58,754 nucleotides of DNA from positions 1 to 58,754 of the forward strand of contig VGXG01000011.1 in assembly GCA_016873395.1 (NCBI GenBank), read 5' to 3'. The DNA is from Nitrospira sp. Lineage in GTDB: Bacteria; Nitrospirota; Nitrospiria; Nitrospirales; Nitrospiraceae. The translations under genes and the position numbers were made by a program. Below are positions 29,283 through 37,510 of this stretch, piece by piece. Position 1 is the stretch's first letter. Each line of letters starts with the position of its first letter. Under the pieces are notes generated by a model. The model was given only the letters and a program-made list of their open reading frames with translations. It made no database searches and was not told where the DNA came from.

Positions 29283-29466
29283 CTGGCGAGAGGCTAGAGG
29301 CAAGGGGCTAGGGGGAAGAGGGAAAGAAGGCGCAGGGCACGGGGTAATCGGCGAGGGGAAAAGTGAAGACAAGGGGGAGAACAGAAAAAAGTACGGCGAG
29401 CGGAGCACCAGGCACGGGGCGAACCAATCATTCTCATCCTGCGCCTCTCGCCCCTAGCCACTTGCC
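29283..29466. repeat. GAGAGGC-type repeat spanning the lysC-cimA gap and the cimA start
   Basis: Left part GGCGAGAGGCTAGAGGCAAG, right part GCGCCTCTCGCCCCTAGCCA, about 130 bases apart. The right arm ends within the first codons of cimA and encodes its odd N-terminal residues. Confidence 0.7.
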
Positions 29467-31030
29467 TCCTCTTGAGATATACGACACCACCCTGCGCGAC
29501 GGGGCCCAGGCCGAGGACGTTAGTTTCTCGGTCGATGACAAGGTCCGCGTCGCCCAGAAACTGGATGAGCTGGGGGTCCAGTACATCGAAGGGGGCTGGC
29601 CCGGCGCGAACCCCAAGGACATCGAGTTCTTCCGCATCATCAAGACGATCCCCTTCAAGCACGCGACCGTGGTGGCCTTTGGGTCGACGCGCAAGGCCAG
29701 CAATCCTGTGCAGAAGGACCCCAATATCCGGGCCCTCCTGGCGGCCGAGACCGGCACGATCACGTTGTTCGGCAAAAGCTGGAACCTCCACGTCACGGAG
29801 GCCTTGGGTATCACTCCGCACAAGAACCTTGAAATCATCGGCGATTCCATCGCGTACCTGCTGGGCAAGGGTCGGCGCGTCTTTTACGACGCGGAGCATT
29901 TTTTCGACGGCTACAAGGCCGATCCCGACTATGCGCTGGAGACCATCCGCCGCGCGGTGGAGGCTGGGGCCGAGCGCGTGGTCCTCTGCGACACGAACGG
30001 GGGGACGATGCCCTGGGAGATCCGGGACATCTGCGCGGCGGTCAAGCGGGAATGTTCGGTCCCGCTGGGCATCCATGCGCACAATGACACAGAGATGGCG
30101 GTGGCCAACTCGCTGGTGGCGATCGAGACCGGGATCATTCAGGTGCAGGGGACCATCAACGGCATCGGGGAGCGGTGCGGGAACGCCAACCTCTGTTCGA
30201 TCGTGCCGAACCTGGAATTAAAGATGCGCCGACCCTTGCTGGGGGATCGCCGCCTGGCCCGCTTGCGCGAGGTGTCTAATTTCGTGGCGGAGATCGCCAA
30301 CCTCATGCCCAACAAACACCAGCCCTACGTGGGGGATGCAGCCTTTGCCCACAAGGGCGGGGTGCACATCCATGCGGTCCAGAAGAATCCGGCGACCTAT
30401 GAGCACATCATCCCTGAGCGGGTCGGCAACCGCCAGCGGATGCTGGTGTCGGACTATACGGGCCGGAGCGGGTTGCTGGGCAAAGTGGAGACTTATGGGA
30501 TCAAGCTCTCCAAGGACAGCCCGAAGCTCCAGGAGGTCCTGGCCAAGCTCAAGGAGCTCGAAAATCAAGGCTACCAGTTTGAAGGGGCGGAAGGATCCTT
30601 CGAGCTGCTGCTGCGAAAGGCGGTCGGCAGACATAAGCCGTCGTTCCAGTTGCTGGGGTTCCGAGTCATCGTCGAGAAACGCCGGGCCGATGAGGCGCCC
30701 ATCTCTGAAGCCACGGTGATGGTAAAGGTTGGAGAGGCGGTGGAGCATACGGCCGCGGTGGGGGCGGGGCCGGTCAATGCGCTGGACCACGCGCTGCGCA
30801 AGGCGCTCGAGAAATTCTACCCGCAGTTGACGGAGGTCAAGCTGCTGGACTACAAGGTGCGGGTACTGGCTGCCAGCCAGGGGACGGCCGCGAAGGTGCG
30901 CGTGCTGCTCGAGTCGGGCGACCACAAAGAGATCTGGGGGACGGTTGGCGTCTCGGAAAATATCATGGAGGCCAGTTGGCAAGCGCTGGCGGACAGCATC
31001 GAATATAAGCTCCTCCCGCGTGCCCACTAA
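29363..31030 (+). CDS. cimA: (R)-citramalate synthase
   Basis: 555 residues from GTG 29363 behind GAGGGG; about 33 N-terminal residues (rich in Thr, Ser, Pro, Arg) come from a repeat, and a TTG near 29461 just before [13 protein letters not shown] could be the ancestral start. HMGL-like barrel: [28 protein letters not shown] metal motif, [12 protein letters not shown]. The C-terminal LeuA-type regulatory domain covers about 430-550. Known role: pyruvate plus acetyl-CoA to citramalate, the threonine-independent start of isoleucine synthesis. Last gene of the amino-acid block. Confidence 0.93.
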   Translation: MKTRGRTEKSTASGAPGTGRTNHSHPAPLAPSHLPPLEIYDTTLRDGAQAEDVSFSVDDKVRVAQKLDELGVQYIEGGWPGANPKDIEFFRIIKTIPFKHATVVAFGSTRKASNPVQKDPNIRALLAAETGTITLFGKSWNLHVTEALGITPHKNLEIIGDSIAYLLGKGRRVFYDAEHFFDGYKADPDYALETIRRAVEAGAERVVLCDTNGGTMPWEIRDICAAVKRECSVPLGIHAHNDTEMAVANSLVAIETGIIQVQGTINGIGERCGNANLCSIVPNLELKMRRPLLGDRRLARLREVSNFVAEIANLMPNKHQPYVGDAAFAHKGGVHIHAVQKNPATYEHIIPERVGNRQRMLVSDYTGRSGLLGKVETYGIKLSKDSPKLQEVLAKLKELENQGYQFEGAEGSFELLLRKAVGRHKPSFQLLGFRVIVEKRRADEAPISEATVMVKVGEAVEHTAAVGAGPVNALDHALRKALEKFYPQLTEVKLLDYKVRVLAASQGTAAKVRVLLESGDHKEIWGTVGVSENIMEASWQALADSIEYKLLPRAH

Positions 31031-31060
31031 CGACTCTCTCCCCTTCCGGCTGAAATTCTC

Positions 31061-31089
31061 TTGACACAAATGGTAACCTCACGTAATTT
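31061..31089 (+). promoter_or_regulatory. Candidate promoter of the ihfA-like gene
   Basis: TTGACA at 31061-31066, 17-base spacer, TAATTT at 31084-31089. The -35 is perfect, the -10 is weak (3 of 6), in a locally A+T-rich stretch after cimA. Confidence 0.45.
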
Positions 31090-31170
31090 ATGGGGAAAAT
31101 TATGGGATGTCCTGGTCGGCCCAACCAGGTTCCTACGTGGACATCCTGAGCATGAGCCCAGGGGGGAGGC

Positions 31171-31449
31171 ATGAGAAAGGCAGATATCGCCAACGAGATC
31201 TACGAGAAGGTGGGGGTGTCCAAGAAGGAAGCCTCGGACATTGTAGAGTTCATCTTGGATCTGCTGAAGTCGGTCCTCCAGAAGGGAGAATCGGTCAAGA
31301 TCGCCGGGTTCGGGAATTTCGTGGTCCGCAGCAAGGGAGCCAGAAAGGGCAGGAACCCCCGCACGGGCGAGGAAATCGGGATCACGCCCCGCCGGGTTGT
31401 CACCTTCCGTCCAAGCCAGGTCTTCAAAAAATACGTCAATCAGCCCTGA
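31171..31449 (+). CDS. ihfA: Integration host factor / HU family DNA-bending protein (IHF-alpha type)
   Basis: 92 residues from ATG 31171 behind GGGGGAGG. The HU/IHF signature GFGNFVVRSKGARKGRNP-RTGEE is complete, including the conserved proline of the intercalating arm. ADIANEIYEKVGVSKKEASD at the start is typical. A merR gene follows, the order seen for ihfA in proteobacteria, supporting IHF-alpha, though an HU homodimer cannot be excluded. Known role: bends DNA, shapes nucleoid and promoters. Confidence 0.9.
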   Translation: MRKADIANEIYEKVGVSKKEASDIVEFILDLLKSVLQKGESVKIAGFGNFVVRSKGARKGRNPRTGEEIGITPRRVVTFRPSQVFKKYVNQP

Positions 31450-31505
31450 CATTCTGCCCATGCTGAGAACATCTCACCGGGCGAGCGCGCGCACGAGGGT
31501 CGGTG

Positions 31506-31856
31506 ATGGCGGGTGAGCCCAGGCTGGGCAGCAAGCTGTTTTATAAGATCGGAGAGGTCAGTGAGATCACGAAACTCCCCGCCTACGTGCTGCGATTCTG
31601 GGAATCCGAGTTCAGCTTTCTAAAGCCGAAGAAAAGCCGCGGCAACCAGCGCCTGTACGTCCAACGAGACATTGAGGCCGTCCTGGAGATCAAGCGCATG
31701 CTGTATGAGGAAGGGCACACCATCGCCGGCGTCAATCGTTTCTGGGCCAAGCGGAGCCGGCATGCGAACAAGCCGGTGCGCCCCCGCGAGCTGGCCAAGC
31801 GTCTGAGGGGAAACTTGCAGGCGATCCTCAAAATTCTCGAATCCTACGATCGGTAA
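31506..31856 (+). CDS. MerR-family transcriptional regulator
   Basis: 116 residues from ATG 31506 (a GTG directly before it could also serve). The winged helix begins LFYKIGEVSEITKLPAYVLR, with the usual FWESEF and QRLYVQRDIEAVLEIK segments, followed by a helix. No ligand-binding domain remains beyond a basic tail (AKRSRHANKPVRPREL). This short form regularly accompanies ihfA. Its target is unknown. Confidence 0.9.
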   Translation: MAGEPRLGSKLFYKIGEVSEITKLPAYVLRFWESEFSFLKPKKSRGNQRLYVQRDIEAVLEIKRMLYEEGHTIAGVNRFWAKRSRHANKPVRPRELAKRLRGNLQAILKILESYDR

Positions 31857-31864
31857 AAGAATTA

Positions 31865-31950
31865 CCCGTCACTCGTCATCCGTTATTCGCAAGAAAAGAC
31901 ACATGACGGATGATGAGTGGCGAATAACGGATAACGAATGACGAAACGGG
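31865..31950. repeat. Long near-perfect hairpin directly before tRNA-Pro
   Basis: Left arm 31865-31890, right arm 31920-31950; the reverse complement of the left arm, starting GCGAATAACGGATGACG, matches the right arm except for two substitutions and a small insertion. The hairpin ends two bases before the tRNA. Confidence 0.8.
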
Positions 31951-31951
31951 T

Positions 31952-32028
31952 CGGGGCGTAGCGCAGCCTGGTAGCGCACTCGCTTGGGGTGCGAGAGGTC
32001 GGCCGTTCAAATCGGCTCGCCCCGACCA
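31952..32028 (+). tRNA. tRNA-Pro, anticodon GGG
   Basis: 77 bases with encoded CCA (32026-32028). Acceptor CGGGGCG (31952-31958) pairs with CGCCCCG near the 3' end; D-arm with AGCCTGGTAGC; anticodon stem CTCGC/GCGAG around TTGGGGT, giving anticodon GGG; T-loop GTTCAAATC. All standard features are present. Confidence 0.95.
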
Positions 32029-32033
32029 AAGCC

Positions 32034-32124
32034 GTGAGGAGTGAGGCGTAAGGGGTAAGGAGTGTAATAAGGTAAGGGAGAAAACGAAGCTTCTCCCCAC
32101 GTCTCACACCGTACCCCTTACGGT
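32034..32124. repeat. GTAAGG-type palindrome after tRNA-Pro
   Basis: GAGGCGTAAGGGGTAAGG units (about 32043-32060) face CCGTACCCCTTACGG (about 32109-32123). With the hairpin upstream, tRNA-Pro is bracketed by repeats on both sides. Confidence 0.65.
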
Positions 32125-32129
32125 TAGAG

Positions 32130-32153
32130 AAGCTGCCCTGCGCAGCTTTTTTT
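32130..32153 (+). terminator. Intrinsic terminator of tRNA-Pro
   Basis: AAGCTGC (32130-32136) pairs with GCAGCTT (32142-32148), loop CCTGC, followed by a T-run to 32153. Confidence 0.9.
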
Positions 32154-32168
32154 GTTCCTGGTAACGGT

Positions 32169-33038
32169 GTGAAGCGGATTACCATTCTGATCACCAATGA
32201 CGATGGGGTCACCTCGCCCGGCCTCCATGCGCTGGCCGCCGCGATGCGCGTACTGGGGGATGTCTGGGTCGTGGCTCCCGACCGGGAACGGACCGCGGTC
32301 GGTCATGCCTTGACCCTTCACAAACCGCTTCGGATCAACCGCCTGGAGAAACAAGTCTTTTCGGTCAACGGGACGCCGACTGATTGCGTCAACCTGGCCG
32401 TGAAAAAAATTCTGAGGAGGGCTCCGGCGCTGTTGGTGTCCGGCATCAACCGGGGGGTGAACCTCGGGGACGATGTGACCTATTCAGGCACGGTGTCTGC
32501 CGCGCTGGAAGGAACGATCCTGGGCATACCCTCGATTGCCGTCTCGCAGGAGGCCGGCCGCCGTCGCCTGACATTCCGCTTTGGGACCGCCGCCGTCTAC
32601 GCCCTCCGCGTGGCCAAGGCGGTTCTTCGCTATGGCTTGCCGGCGGAAACCTTGCTGAACGTGAACGTACCGGACCGCTCCAGAGACGCCATTAAAGGCG
32701 TCAGGGTCACGTCCCTGAGCCGGCGCCGCTTCGAAGCCCCGATCGTCGAGAAGGTGGATCCTCACGGAAGGAAGTATTATTGGATCGCCGGCACTCGCAT
32801 CTCGTGGGATCGGGGGAAACATTCCGATCACGAAGCCGTACGGCTTGGCATGGTATCCGTCACGCCGCTGCACCTCGACATCACCCACTACGCGGCGCTG
32901 GAACGGTTGCGGGCCTGGGAGGCTCTCCTCGACGGCCGGAGCAAGCCTGGCCGCGCCCGCCGAGCCCGTCCTCTTGAGCAATCAGACCAGGGGCGCAAGG
33001 CCGGCATGGCCACCTCGCGAGCCGGGCGCACCGGATAA
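32169..33038 (+). CDS. surE: 5'/3'-nucleotidase SurE
   Basis: 289 residues from GTG 32169, 15 bases after the terminator. ITILITNDDGVTSPGL is the metal-binding N-terminus; VNGTPTDCVNLAV, SGINRGVNLGDDVTYSGTV and SDHEAV-type late motifs complete the fold. The C-terminal about 35 residues are Arg/Gly-rich and extend past the usual end. Known role: survival protein, metal-dependent phosphatase on nucleoside monophosphates. Seven bases separate it from cysS. Confidence 0.95.
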   Translation: MKRITILITNDDGVTSPGLHALAAAMRVLGDVWVVAPDRERTAVGHALTLHKPLRINRLEKQVFSVNGTPTDCVNLAVKKILRRAPALLVSGINRGVNLGDDVTYSGTVSAALEGTILGIPSIAVSQEAGRRRLTFRFGTAAVYALRVAKAVLRYGLPAETLLNVNVPDRSRDAIKGVRVTSLSRRRFEAPIVEKVDPHGRKYYWIAGTRISWDRGKHSDHEAVRLGMVSVTPLHLDITHYAALERLRAWEALLDGRSKPGRARRARPLEQSDQGRKAGMATSRAGRTG

Positions 33039-33044
33039 GTCACG

Positions 33045-34484
33045 ATGCTCACGATCCACAATACCTTGACCGGTCAGAAAGACCCCTTCGAACCTCTCGT
33101 GCCCGGCACCGTCCGCATGTATGTCTGCGGCGTCACGGTCTATGACGAATGCCACATCGGCCATGCCAGGAGTGCGCTGGTCTTTGACGTCATCCGGAAT
33201 TATTTTGGATACATCGGGTACGCCGTGACCTTCGTGAAAAACTTTACGGACGTGGACGACAAAATCATCAATCGGGCCTCACAAGAGGGGCGTTCGTGGC
33301 TTGCGGTCGTGGACCAGTACCTCCGGGCCTACGAGCGGGACATGGGACGCCTGGGTATCCGCCCGGCTGACATCGAGCCCAAGGCCACGGAGCATATTCC
33401 GGACATTATCAAGCTCATCGAGAGGCTGCTCACCAAGGGACATGCCTACCGGCTGAACGGAGATGTCTACTACCAAGTCGCCACCTACCCAGCCTACGGA
33501 CGGTTATCCAAGCGGAAAGCCGAGGACCTCTTGGCCGGCGCGCGGGTGGAGGTCGATGAGCGCAAGCGGAACCCCATGGACTTCGCCCTCTGGAAATCGT
33601 CCAAACCGGGTGAACCGGCCTGGGACAGTCCCTGGGGACCCGGCCGGCCCGGGTGGCACATCGAATGCTCAGCCATGTCGATGCATCATCTGGGCGAGAC
33701 CTTCGATATTCATGGCGGGGGCATGGACCTGATCTTTCCCCATCACGAAAACGAAATCGCCCAGTCCTGCGCGGCGACCGACAAGGAGTTCGCCCGGTAC
33801 TGGGTCCACAACGGGTTTGTGCAGATCAATCAAGAGAAGATGTCCAAGTCGCTGGGGAATTTCTTCACGATTCGAGAAATCTTCGAGAAGTCGGAGTGGC
33901 CTGAGGAGATTACCGGCGAGGCCCTTCGCTATTTTCTGCTGACGACTCATTATCGCAGTCCGTTGGATTTTTCCGATCAAGGTTTGAGGGAAGCCAAGTA
34001 CGCGTTGGACGGGTTTTATGGTCTGTTCAATCGTCTAAAGGAAACGGCCAAGACGGAAGGCCCGGTCAACGAGAAACTTACAACCGTCATCGAACGAACC
34101 CGTTTTGCTTTTGGGCAGGCGATGGACGATGACTTCAATACTCCGGCGGCAGTTGCGGAGTTGCAGGGACTTCGCAGTGAAGTGAATAAGTTGTTAGAAG
34201 CCGGTCTCTCGACCAAAGCCAGAGAGCAGGCTCGTCAGTCGTTTCGTAAGCTTGGTTCCGTGATGGGGCTGTTTCAATTGGAGAAATGGCGATTCAATGT
34301 TGAACTCTCTGATATCGGTGTGAGTGGTCTGACAGACGTGGAGATTGAGTCGAAAGTAAAAGAGCGCAACGAGGCGAGACAACGAAAGAATTTTGCCAGG
34401 GCGGATGCCATCAGGACGGAGCTGGCTGAAAAGGGCATCACCATAGAGGATCGGCCGGATGGAACCACCCGCTGGAAACGGTAA
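33045..34484 (+). CDS. cysS: Cysteinyl-tRNA synthetase
   Basis: 479 residues from ATG 33045. Zinc-binding Cys in MYVCGVTVYDE, HIGH motif CHIGHARSALVFDV, second zinc ligands around ECSAMSMHHLGETFDIHGGG, and KMSKS in EKMSKSLGNFFTIRE. A helical anticodon-binding domain follows. The last third (about 34000 onward) is visibly richer in A+T than the first two thirds, but the protein is complete. Its last 26 bases overlap rlmB. Confidence 0.97.
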   Translation: MLTIHNTLTGQKDPFEPLVPGTVRMYVCGVTVYDECHIGHARSALVFDVIRNYFGYIGYAVTFVKNFTDVDDKIINRASQEGRSWLAVVDQYLRAYERDMGRLGIRPADIEPKATEHIPDIIKLIERLLTKGHAYRLNGDVYYQVATYPAYGRLSKRKAEDLLAGARVEVDERKRNPMDFALWKSSKPGEPAWDSPWGPGRPGWHIECSAMSMHHLGETFDIHGGGMDLIFPHHENEIAQSCAATDKEFARYWVHNGFVQINQEKMSKSLGNFFTIREIFEKSEWPEEITGEALRYFLLTTHYRSPLDFSDQGLREAKYALDGFYGLFNRLKETAKTEGPVNEKLTTVIERTRFAFGQAMDDDFNTPAAVAELQGLRSEVNKLLEAGLSTKAREQARQSFRKLGSVMGLFQLEKWRFNVELSDIGVSGLTDVEIESKVKERNEARQRKNFARADAIRTELAEKGITIEDRPDGTTRWKR

Positions 34485-35238
34485 GGCTCCCGAACTGCTG
34501 TTCGGCCTCCACGCGGTGCGGGAAGCGCTGCGGGCCGGCGCTCGGCCGCTCTTGAAGCTGTTGGTGCTGCGCAGGGACAAACAATTCGCCCAGCTCGTCG
34601 GACTGGCTCGAACTGCGGGGGTGCCCATCCAGGTGGAGCCGAGACCCGGACTCGACCGGTTGGTGCCGGAGGGCCGGCACCAAGGGGTCATCGCTCTGGT
34701 GGCCGCCAAGTCCTATGCGGAGCAGGAGGAGATCCTGGCTCACGCCCGGCAACGGGCTGAGCCCGCGTTCTTGCTGATTCTCGACGGCGTCGAGGACCCG
34801 CACAATCTGGGTGCGATCCTGCGCACGGCTGAGGCAGCCGGCGTCCACGGGGTTTTTATCCCTGAACGTCGGTCGGTGGGCCTGACGGCGACGGTGGCCA
34901 AGGTGTCGGCCGGCGCCGTGGATCACCTGCTGGTGGGGCGGGCGCTGAACGTCAGCCGGCTGATCGAGAGCCTGAAATCCCAGGGCCTGTGGGTCTATGC
35001 GCTGGACCCGGGGGCGTCAAAGCCCTTCACGGCGTTGGACCTGCGCGGTCCGGTGGCGCTGGTCTTGGGCGGAGAGGGGAAAGGGGTCCGGCCCGGCGTG
35101 CTGGATGCGTGCGACGACCGGGCGGCGATTCCCATGCGCGGGCGGGTAGCCTCGCTGAACGTGTCGGCGGCAGCGGCGATCGTCTTGTTTGAAGCGGTTC
35201 GGCAGCGGGGGGAGGCCGCGCGGTCGAAGCAGGCCTAA
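34459..35238 (+). CDS. rlmB: 23S rRNA 2'-O-methyltransferase of the SpoU family (RlmB-like)
   Basis: 259 residues from ATG 34459, inside the end of cysS. N-terminal L30e-like substrate domain (LLFGLHAVREALRAG), then the SPOUT domain with LDGVEDPHNLGAILRTAEAAG, LVLGGEGKGVR and the knot motif SLNVSAAAAIVLFEAVRQR. Known role: methylates G2251 in E. coli 23S rRNA; the exact nucleotide here is assumed by homology. cysS-rlmB is a common neighbour pair. Confidence 0.93.
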   Translation: MEPPAGNGKAPELLFGLHAVREALRAGARPLLKLLVLRRDKQFAQLVGLARTAGVPIQVEPRPGLDRLVPEGRHQGVIALVAAKSYAEQEEILAHARQRAEPAFLLILDGVEDPHNLGAILRTAEAAGVHGVFIPERRSVGLTATVAKVSAGAVDHLLVGRALNVSRLIESLKSQGLWVYALDPGASKPFTALDLRGPVALVLGGEGKGVRPGVLDACDDRAAIPMRGRVASLNVSAAAAIVLFEAVRQRGEAARSKQA

Positions 35239-35436
35239 CAGGTTGAAAAACTATTGTGGACTCCCGAATACACAGGACGGCATAAGATCGCAGATGGAAT
35301 CGGAATCGCCCACAGGATGGTCAAAAAGGCCGTCCAGCAAGGCCGCAGCGAGCGAAGAGGCGAGGCGTACTCTTTGCGGTACATTGAGCCTCTGAGCAAT
35401 GCGAGAACGCCGCTGGCAGGCTTTTTCAACATCCTG
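35239..35436. mobile_element. MITE-like 198-bp element with TTGAAAAA termini
   Basis: Starts CAGGTTGAAAAA (35239-35250) and ends TTTTTCAACATCCTG (35422-35436), inverted termini differing by a three-base gap. Inside are nested palindromes (GAGGCGTAC ... GTACATTGAGCCTC) and AAGGCCGCAGCGAGCGAAG. No open reading frame of interest. From memory, similar sequences are scattered through Nitrospira genomes; that needs a search. Confidence 0.6.
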
Positions 35437-35721
35437 CTAACGGACCTTGATCATGCCTCCCTGGATGGCGGCCTTCAGCAACTGGGCTGTGTTGGAGACC
35501 CGGACCTTCTTCATCATATTGGCTCGGTGCGCTTCGACGGTCTTCACGCTGATCGTGAGTCGGGGCGCGATCTCCTTGTTCTTGAGACCGGTCCAGATGA
35601 ACTGAAGAATCTCATGCTCCCGGCTGGTCAAGGCCTCGGGCCGCTTGCGCACTGGAAGGGCAACAGTCTGATGTTTTTTCTTGCCGGTCCGTTTCATCGT
35701 CCGTGATGTCCTCGTTCCCAT
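35437..35721 (-). CDS. Orphan LuxR/GerE-type HTH regulator
   Basis: 94 residues from ATG 35721. The helix-turn-helix is RPEALTSREHEILQFIWTGL then NKEIAPRLTISVKTVEAHR, a full LuxR/FixJ-type output domain. There is no receiver or ligand domain; the N-terminal 25 residues are basic (RTMKRTGKKKHQ). It may be a solo regulator or a broken response regulator. Its 3' end touches the MITE-like element, so truncation is possible but at the other end from where a receiver would be. Confidence 0.85.
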   Translation of the reverse strand: MGTRTSRTMKRTGKKKHQTVALPVRKRPEALTSREHEILQFIWTGLKNKEIAPRLTISVKTVEAHRANMMKKVRVSNTAQLLKAAIQGGMIKVR

Positions 35722-35794
35722 CGGCGGCTGCGCCTCCTTCTGCTTCGAGCGGGAGTAGATGGTCGGTGAATGACGACTCGCACAAATAACATAA

Positions 35795-35825
35795 GGGATT
35801 GTAACAGGATAGAGCGGGATTGTAA
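35795..35825. promoter_or_regulatory. Direct repeat, possible operator between the LuxR-type gene and pilD
   Basis: GGGATTGTAA occurs at 35795-35804 and again at 35816-35825, exactly 21 bases apart (two helical turns), in the divergent gap. Spacing on one DNA face fits a dimeric or tandem regulator site; the neighbouring LuxR-type protein is an obvious candidate, by inference. Confidence 0.4.
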
Positions 35826-35927
35826 ATGAAACGATGCGCCGGAATGACCGGCATCCCCCGGAGAATGCGGCGAAGAACGGAACGATCGGGCCGATGGCTG
35901 TATCGAATCGTTCCGACGTGAGATAGC

Positions 35928-36710
35928 ATGGTCTCCCTGTTGATCTCGATGAGCGCGGTGATAGTCGGGGCCCTCATCGGGAGTTTTCTGAATGTCTGCA
36001 TCCACCGCCTCCCTAGGCATGAATCCCTCCTGTGGCCGGCCTCGCGTTGTTCCTCCTGTGCGGTCTCGCTCGCCTGGTACGACAACGTTCCGATCCTGAG
36101 CTATCTGTTGCTGAAGGGCCGGTGCCGGGCCTGCGGGGCGGCGATCTCGATCAGGTATCCGGCCATCGAGGCGGCGAACGCCGTGGGCTACGGCGCGCTC
36201 GTCTGGTGGTTCGGGGTCGGCTGGTCCGCCGCTGCCTACGCGCTCCTGCTGTCCTCCCTCCTCGTCGTGACCTGCATTGACCTCTTGCATCGGATCATTC
36301 CCGACGCGATCACTCTGCCCGGTATCGCGGTAGGGCTGCTCTGTGCGGCCACCATCTTACCGGTCGGCCTGGTCAACTCACTGTTGGGTGTCGCGTTGGG
36401 CGGAGGTCTCCTGTGGGGTCTGGCCTGGGCCAGCCCCTACTTGTTCGGCAAAGAAGGGATGGGGGGCGGCGATATCAAGCTCCTGGCCATGATCGGCTCG
36501 TTCCTGGGATGGCAGCCGACGCTGCTCACGATCATGATCGGAGCCATAGCCGGTTCTCTGGTCGGTCTCAGCCTGATCTCGTTGAAGCGGATGCGGAGAG
36601 ACCAGTACCTTCCCTTCGGTCCCTTCCTGGCCCTCGGCGCGCTGGTGGCCATGTTTTTTCACCAGCCCCTGCTGGCTTGGTATGGAGGGCTCCTCGCCGG
36701 GGCCTGGTGA
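35928..36710 (+). CDS. pilD: Type IV prepilin peptidase/N-methyltransferase
   Basis: 260 residues from ATG 35928. IGSFLNVCIHRLP at the start, two CxxC pairs (RCSSC, RCRAC), then about seven membrane segments. The catalytic aspartates are in TCIDLLHRIIPD and GMGGGDIKLLAMIG, the aspartyl-protease pair of family A24. Known role: cleaves and N-methylates type IV pilin or pseudopilin leaders in the inner membrane. No pilin gene is nearby. Confidence 0.95.
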   Translation: MVSLLISMSAVIVGALIGSFLNVCIHRLPRHESLLWPASRCSSCAVSLAWYDNVPILSYLLLKGRCRACGAAISIRYPAIEAANAVGYGALVWWFGVGWSAAAYALLLSSLLVVTCIDLLHRIIPDAITLPGIAVGLLCAATILPVGLVNSLLGVALGGGLLWGLAWASPYLFGKEGMGGGDIKLLAMIGSFLGWQPTLLTIMIGAIAGSLVGLSLISLKRMRRDQYLPFGPFLALGALVAMFFHQPLLAWYGGLLAGAW

Positions 36711-37049
36711 ATGGGCCGTGGATTGATACATCATGCACAGCGCTGCCTTGTATCCGAATCCATGCGACTTTGTATCTGATCAGTCACGCACCCTGTGCCC
36801 AGTTTTGAACAGTAGCCCCGACCTTCGACTTCTCCCAGGTTCTCCCATCGCGTAATCCCCTATAACCACGGCCTGATCCGACCGACCTAGAGTCTCGGGC
36901 CGATCCGTTCTCCTTTTGACCCCTCTTCGGCACGGATTTTGGATTCGGCTGACTCGTTCGTGTAAGCGCCGGCAAGGATCACGAAGAGCAAGAGAAGAAA
37001 GGGCGGAGGCTGCTGAATGGCAGCCACAGGAGAAAGGAGGGGAACATGA
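36711..37049. other. Gene-free stretch with a leader hairpin
   Basis: No gene is seen. A perfect 6-base hairpin, GGCTGC (37008-37013) and GCAGCC (37020-37025), without a U-run, precedes a strong AAAGGAGGGG and an ATG at 37046 that opens a frame of only 11 codons. This looks like the intact start region of a gene that is otherwise lost. Confidence 0.5.
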
Positions 37050-37289
37050 ACGCCGGCGGAAGGGAGCCGCTACGTCTATGATGTGAAGGCCACGGACCCG
37101 GAAGGAGACCCGCTCAGCTATTCGCTGGAGGCGGCCCCGCCCGGCATGACGATCGAGAAGACCACGGGCCGCATCGAATGGCAGGTTCCGGTCGGGACAA
37201 GGGGGACCCATCGCGTGCGCGTCTCCGTGCGCGACAATCAGGACGGCTCCGCCTATCAGGAGTTTGACCTGAGCCTGACCGCCCCCTGA
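37050..37289 (+). pseudogene. Remnant of an Ig-like/cadherin-type domain protein
   Basis: The frame from 37050 encodes about 79 residues with RYVYDVKATDPEGDPLSYSL and GRIEWQVPVG, then VRVSVRDNQDGSAYQEF, the pattern of repeated 'putative Ig' or cadherin-like domains of surface proteins. A stop lies at 37047-37049 just upstream in this frame, while the good ribosome-binding site and ATG (37046) are in another frame, so a +1 shift would be needed to join them. Only one domain of a protein that usually has many is left. Confidence 0.65.
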
Positions 37290-37299
37290 AGAATTCCTG

Positions 37300-37480
37300 A
37301 AGAATTGACGAGTGTGTGATTGAGTCATTGCCGGATTGAAAATCAATCGTCAATGAAACACTGAATCAATGCGTCGATTTCTTTGCCCTTGCTGGCCTCT
37401 TCGGCGGTCTGGTAGAATGGCCTTTGTTTATTGACGATTGCTTTGTTCAATGAGTCAATCGTCAATGAGTCCATGATTCA
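37300..37480. repeat. ATTGA/TCAAT-type repeats before phoH
   Basis: Two clusters, about 37303-37366 and 37428-37480, of GTGATTGAGTCATTG, AATCAATCGTCAATG and GACGATTGCTTTG units, related to the repeat at 8041-8141. A GGAGGG ribosome-binding site for phoH follows at about 37490. Confidence 0.7.
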
Positions 37481-37510
37481 ATTCTTCCGGAGGGCTTTCA
37501 CAGACCGGGC

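Noticed and set aside
36711-37049. Cyclic-di-GMP or other riboswitch before the Ig-like remnant
   Set aside because: Only one short hairpin was found; none of the conserved cores I know could be placed.
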